Assembly (NCBI GenBank): GCA_006386115.1
Contig: VFIW01000022.1
Span: forward strand, 600,307-659,952
Origin: Globisporangium splendens
Taxonomy: Eukaryota > Oomycota > Peronosporomycetes > Pythiales > Pythiaceae
Direction of reading: 5' to 3'
Length of the DNA: 59,646 nucleotides
Each line of letters opens with the position of its first letter. The first letter of the stretch is position 1. Below the pieces are notes generated by a model. It saw only the letters and a list, made by a program, of their open reading frames with translations. It made no database searches and was not told the DNA's origin. Below, one piece after another: positions 57,468 to 59,646 of this stretch. Position numbers and translations under genes: made by a program.

Positions 57468-57813
57468 CGTCGCCAGGAGCGACACTACGACGACCAGAGC
57501 TGGGATTCGCTCTGTCGTCAGCAGGAGTTCTTCTTTCGGCACGAGCGTTGCCGCGACGAAGAAGACGCTCCATTTGGTTCTCGTTCTCAAGACGAACAAA
57601 TGTTCGCCATGAGTCTCTCTGGGCTGCGATGGGTTGGTTCGGATCATCGCGATCGTTGATCCGACACCAACTGAAGAACCGCTCCTTGTAGAACTCGAGA
57701 TCCCCCTTCTTCTTCAGAATGGAGGATACGTCGAAGAGTTCTGGAGCTGTCTGCTGTCGCTTGGACAACGGACGTTCTTCACCTTGGTTCACTTGGTCAC
57801 TTGGTCGCTTCAT
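56749..57813 (-). CDS. Antisense coiled-coil ORF inside the family B element
   Basis: A 354-residue frame runs opposite the Pol linker and chromodomain from ATG 57813, or 387 residues from an ATG at 57912 inside the 3' LTR. Residues 1-20 are basic (MKRPSDQ ... PLSKRQQ, a possible nuclear signal). A compact segment DLEFYKERFFSWCRINDRDD follows, then a Ser/Pro/Arg-rich stretch. The last 160 residues are almost entirely heptad-like coiled coil (LESRFEQRFEQVQGELERLQ and onward). The organised heptads suggest real coding rather than a mirror of pol. I recognise no family. It could regulate the element or be a captured host gene. Confidence 0.6.
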   Translation of the reverse strand: MKRPSDQVNQGEERPLSKRQQTAPELFDVSSILKKKGDLEFYKERFFSWCRINDRDDPNQPIAAQRDSWRTFVRLENENQMERLLRRGNARAERRTPADDRANPSSGRRSVAPGDATSSSRSCGPRREHQTPSSAVVPTCPSSVDIHATELCRSVEDSTASSHESVDPHDQQSTQPPSDELPESLTIGVGLNAKTIERLWKWKSAHRAQIETLEVRDAILSDRCESLEDQVKEQESRIDSLTFGPAQYRALESRFEQRFEQVQGELERLQKAEKAREMHHERLLRSVEEAGTALEVLRKEYNSRLLVLEAVKEESFDVLQRLYAEKNLQSDELFALRNQVESLQDQLDRLRKIS

Positions 57814-57888
57814 GGCCGATTGGAAAGTGAACTGCTCCGAAAGGTCTGCAAAAGTACGCAAGGTACTTGTGGCTTTAAGGAGGGGATG

Positions 57889-58508
57889 ATGTAATGGGCT
57901 ATACCTAGCCATTACATGAAGGTGGATCTGTTCCCAGATCTAGTGTGCCACACACCACCTTCACTGTGCATTGTGGAGAGACAAATAACAAAGGGATTAC
58001 GGTACGACAGTCCCCACATGCACATGTGACGTCATCCCATGACGTCACGAGCGCTCTCTGTGTTGATCAGTGCAGAATGTTGTTCACATGTACTAATCAG
58101 TACAGAGTGATGGCATCCATGTACTAATCAAGTACTGAGTGATGGTTCCTACTTGGGAAACTGCGTTGGTGATGAGACCGACGTGTCTCTGCCACCTAAA
58201 GTGAGTGGCTGTAGCCAATCACTTTGCAGGGAATTTTCCACCGGACTTCAAGTTCAAGTTTCTCGAAGATCCCCTGGGTTCAACCTCAGTGTACCCAAGG
58301 TTTTATATATCATATTCATAGGTTTTATTGTACATGTTTAGGTTTTAGTTATAAAACCTCTAGGAGCCCTAGTGGTGTTTTACATGTAGTGTCAGGAACC
58401 ATAAGCTCATTTCAATTCAGTTGCATTTTTGCCAAGTTCCTCTCAAGTCTTCCTCTCAAGCGCAAGCGTGCGTACTGTGTTTGAGGCTGTCTCGGATAGC
58501 CTCTTACA
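57889..58508 (+). repeat. Family B LTR shared by two element bodies (620 bp)
   Basis: It is the 3' LTR of the 50912 element and, being followed by a primer-binding site (58511) and another gag, also the 5' LTR of the next copy. TGACGTCA sites are at 58027-58034 and 58040-58047. Its 3' third differs from the upstream LTR, including a different stretch around 58365-58450. Confidence 0.9.
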
Positions 58509-58615
58509 CCTGGTAGCACTTCGTAGTCCTTCCAACGACCAAGTCAAGAGTCTGCATAGGCCGCTTGTGCAGCGTGCGCGGACATTCCAAGACCCCTGTC
58601 CGATTGTGAGAAACA

Positions 58616-59646
58616 ATGGAAGGGATTGAGACGCCGATGGGCTCGATGCCTGGAGAAACCGTGGAGCTGACGAATGAGCATTTTCCTCATTTGTCGAGCC
58701 ACGAGTGGGCAGCCCTCGAGCGTATGCGAGCGGTCATCGGTGAGGCGGCTGTGATCAGTTTGCTGAGATCAGCGTCACCGGATGAGCAGAGGAACGTGGC
58801 TACGAGCTTCATGCATCACGAGATCATGAACTCTCATCGACAGCCCGCAACTCCTGTCACGACGATGAGAGTGGCACCTCTGAAGCTCGATGTATCTCCG
58901 TACCGTGGAGGAGAGAACGAACCTCTAGCGAGATGGTTCGTTGAGTTGGATGCAGCGATCACTGCAAGACAACTACGGGACCCAATGCAGCAAGTGTTGT
59001 TTGCGATGTCAAACCTTGCGGGCCGAGCGAAGAGTTGGGCGTATGGGAAGCGATTGGCGGAGCCACATTGCTTCTACGACCTGGACGACTTCAAGCGAGA
59101 GCTGAAGAAGGCTTTTGAGCCTCCGCAGAGCGAATTTCGGGCTCGCGCTGAGTTCTTAAAGCTTCGTCAGGGTAAATACGACCTACACTCGTACGCTCAA
59201 CGAGCACGATACCTCGTGTCAAGTATCGTGAATGAGCTGATTGATGTCTCAACGCAAGTTGTGACATTCATGGCAGGGCTCAATGATGGTCCGATTCGGA
59301 ACCAGTTGTTCCGCGAGACCCAAGACGCTGGACGAAAGCTATCCGGCGAGCGATTGCAAAGAAAGAATTCAGCATCCAAGAAAGCAAGTTCAACTTTAGG
59401 CCCTCGCCCTGGTTCGACAACACGAGCTCACACCGGCCGGTCCAGCAACGAGGACATATCGTTATGCGATTACGACCGCTCACAGACAGACACGCAATGA
59501 CGGGAAGTGTTTCCGTTGGGGCAAGCCCGGTACACATCGCAAGACAATTGCAAGGTGTCCTTCGCAAGCCAGCAAGCGACAAAAGTTAGCATCGACACTC
59601 GACCAGGCAGAGCCCGGGCGATTCGAGGCGTTCCCAACAGCCAAAA
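58616..59646 (+). pseudogene. Second family B body: gag, frameshifted, continues past the window
   Basis: Gag from ATG 58616 (MEGIETPMG...) parallels the first copy closely to about 59317. A frame shift there (RETQDAGRKL replaces the expected continuation) leads into non-homologous reading and a stop at 59500. The homologous zinc-knuckle region near 59500-59550 is also damaged (a TGT-for-TGG-like change and frame change). The copy is defective, and the rest lies beyond the right edge. Confidence 0.8.

Larger units (their letters stand above)
50912..58508 (+). mobile_element. Ty3/Gypsy chromovirus, family B, full length
   Basis: 5' LTR 50912-51563, primer-binding site at 51566, gag 51668-52798, pol to 57467, polypurine tract AAGGAGGGGATGA at 57876-57888, and 3' LTR 57889-58508. 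LTR ends are TGTAATGG...TTACA. Gag and pol frames are both open over their full lengths, so this copy could be functional. An antisense ORF spans 56749-57813. The two LTRs differ clearly, including a diverged 3' third, and the 3' LTR is directly followed by a second family B body. The element therefore has no clean target duplication on that side. Confidence 0.9.

Overview
This is nuclear DNA of a eukaryote, most likely a plant-pathogenic or related oomycete (Peronosporales). The signs are compact genes with short GT-AG introns, a near-consensus oomycete initiator motif, oomycete-style Ty3/Gypsy elements with chromodomains, a MULE relic, and a mix of ordinary eukaryotic genes (ALG12, WDR91, a PEK-type kinase, a CFAP97 protein). 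Nothing suggests a prokaryote or a plasmid. The species cannot be named from the sequence.

Layout. 1-2571: five tandem copies of a roughly 547-bp unit, each carrying one tRNA-Arg(ACG) gene; the array probably extends left of the window. 2572-9739: a Ty3/Gypsy chromovirus (family A, minus strand) inserted in the fifth unit with a 5-bp target duplication (CTGCG), itself carrying a nested solo LTR of family B flanked by AACAC. The broken tRNA unit resumes at 9745. 9865-14760: gene-poor, with a decayed MULE transposase (about 10.5-12.0 kb) and a diverged duplication. 14769-42733: a gene-dense block holding a C2H2 zinc-finger protein, a large zinc-finger/cupin protein, ALG12 (10 exons), WDR91 (9 exons), a 5'-truncated SLC44 gene, an ankyrin-like gene, a CFAP97-domain gene with several frame breaks, a GH31 glucosidase relic, a small membrane protein, a PEK-type kinase with an in-frame TAG, a SAM-domain gene, a coiled-coil gene with frame breaks, and an HSL-type alpha/beta hydrolase. 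42734-46947: non-coding. 46948-49397: a 760-residue unknown protein. 49398-50911: non-coding with a SINE-like insert. 50912-59646: a full-length family B Gypsy element whose 3' LTR also serves as the 5' LTR of a second, frameshifted copy running off the window end.

Most notable signals: (1) a long antisense ORF encoding a coiled-coil protein opposite the integrase-chromodomain linker of the family B element; (2) a probable U12-type AT-AC intron in WDR91; (3) a tandem tRNA-Arg array used as a retrotransposon landing site; (4) a cupin protein whose iron triad looks replaced; (5) selective decay, in which ALG12, WDR91, the hydrolase and the cupin gene are free of frame errors while the CFAP97, coiled-coil, GH31, SLC44 and kinase genes carry lesions. 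The last pattern could fit gene loss in an obligate biotroph without flagella, but this is inference.

The cellular genes do not form a pathway. They are independent housekeeping loci, often head-to-head (ALG12/WDR91, SLC44/ankyrin) or tail-to-tail.
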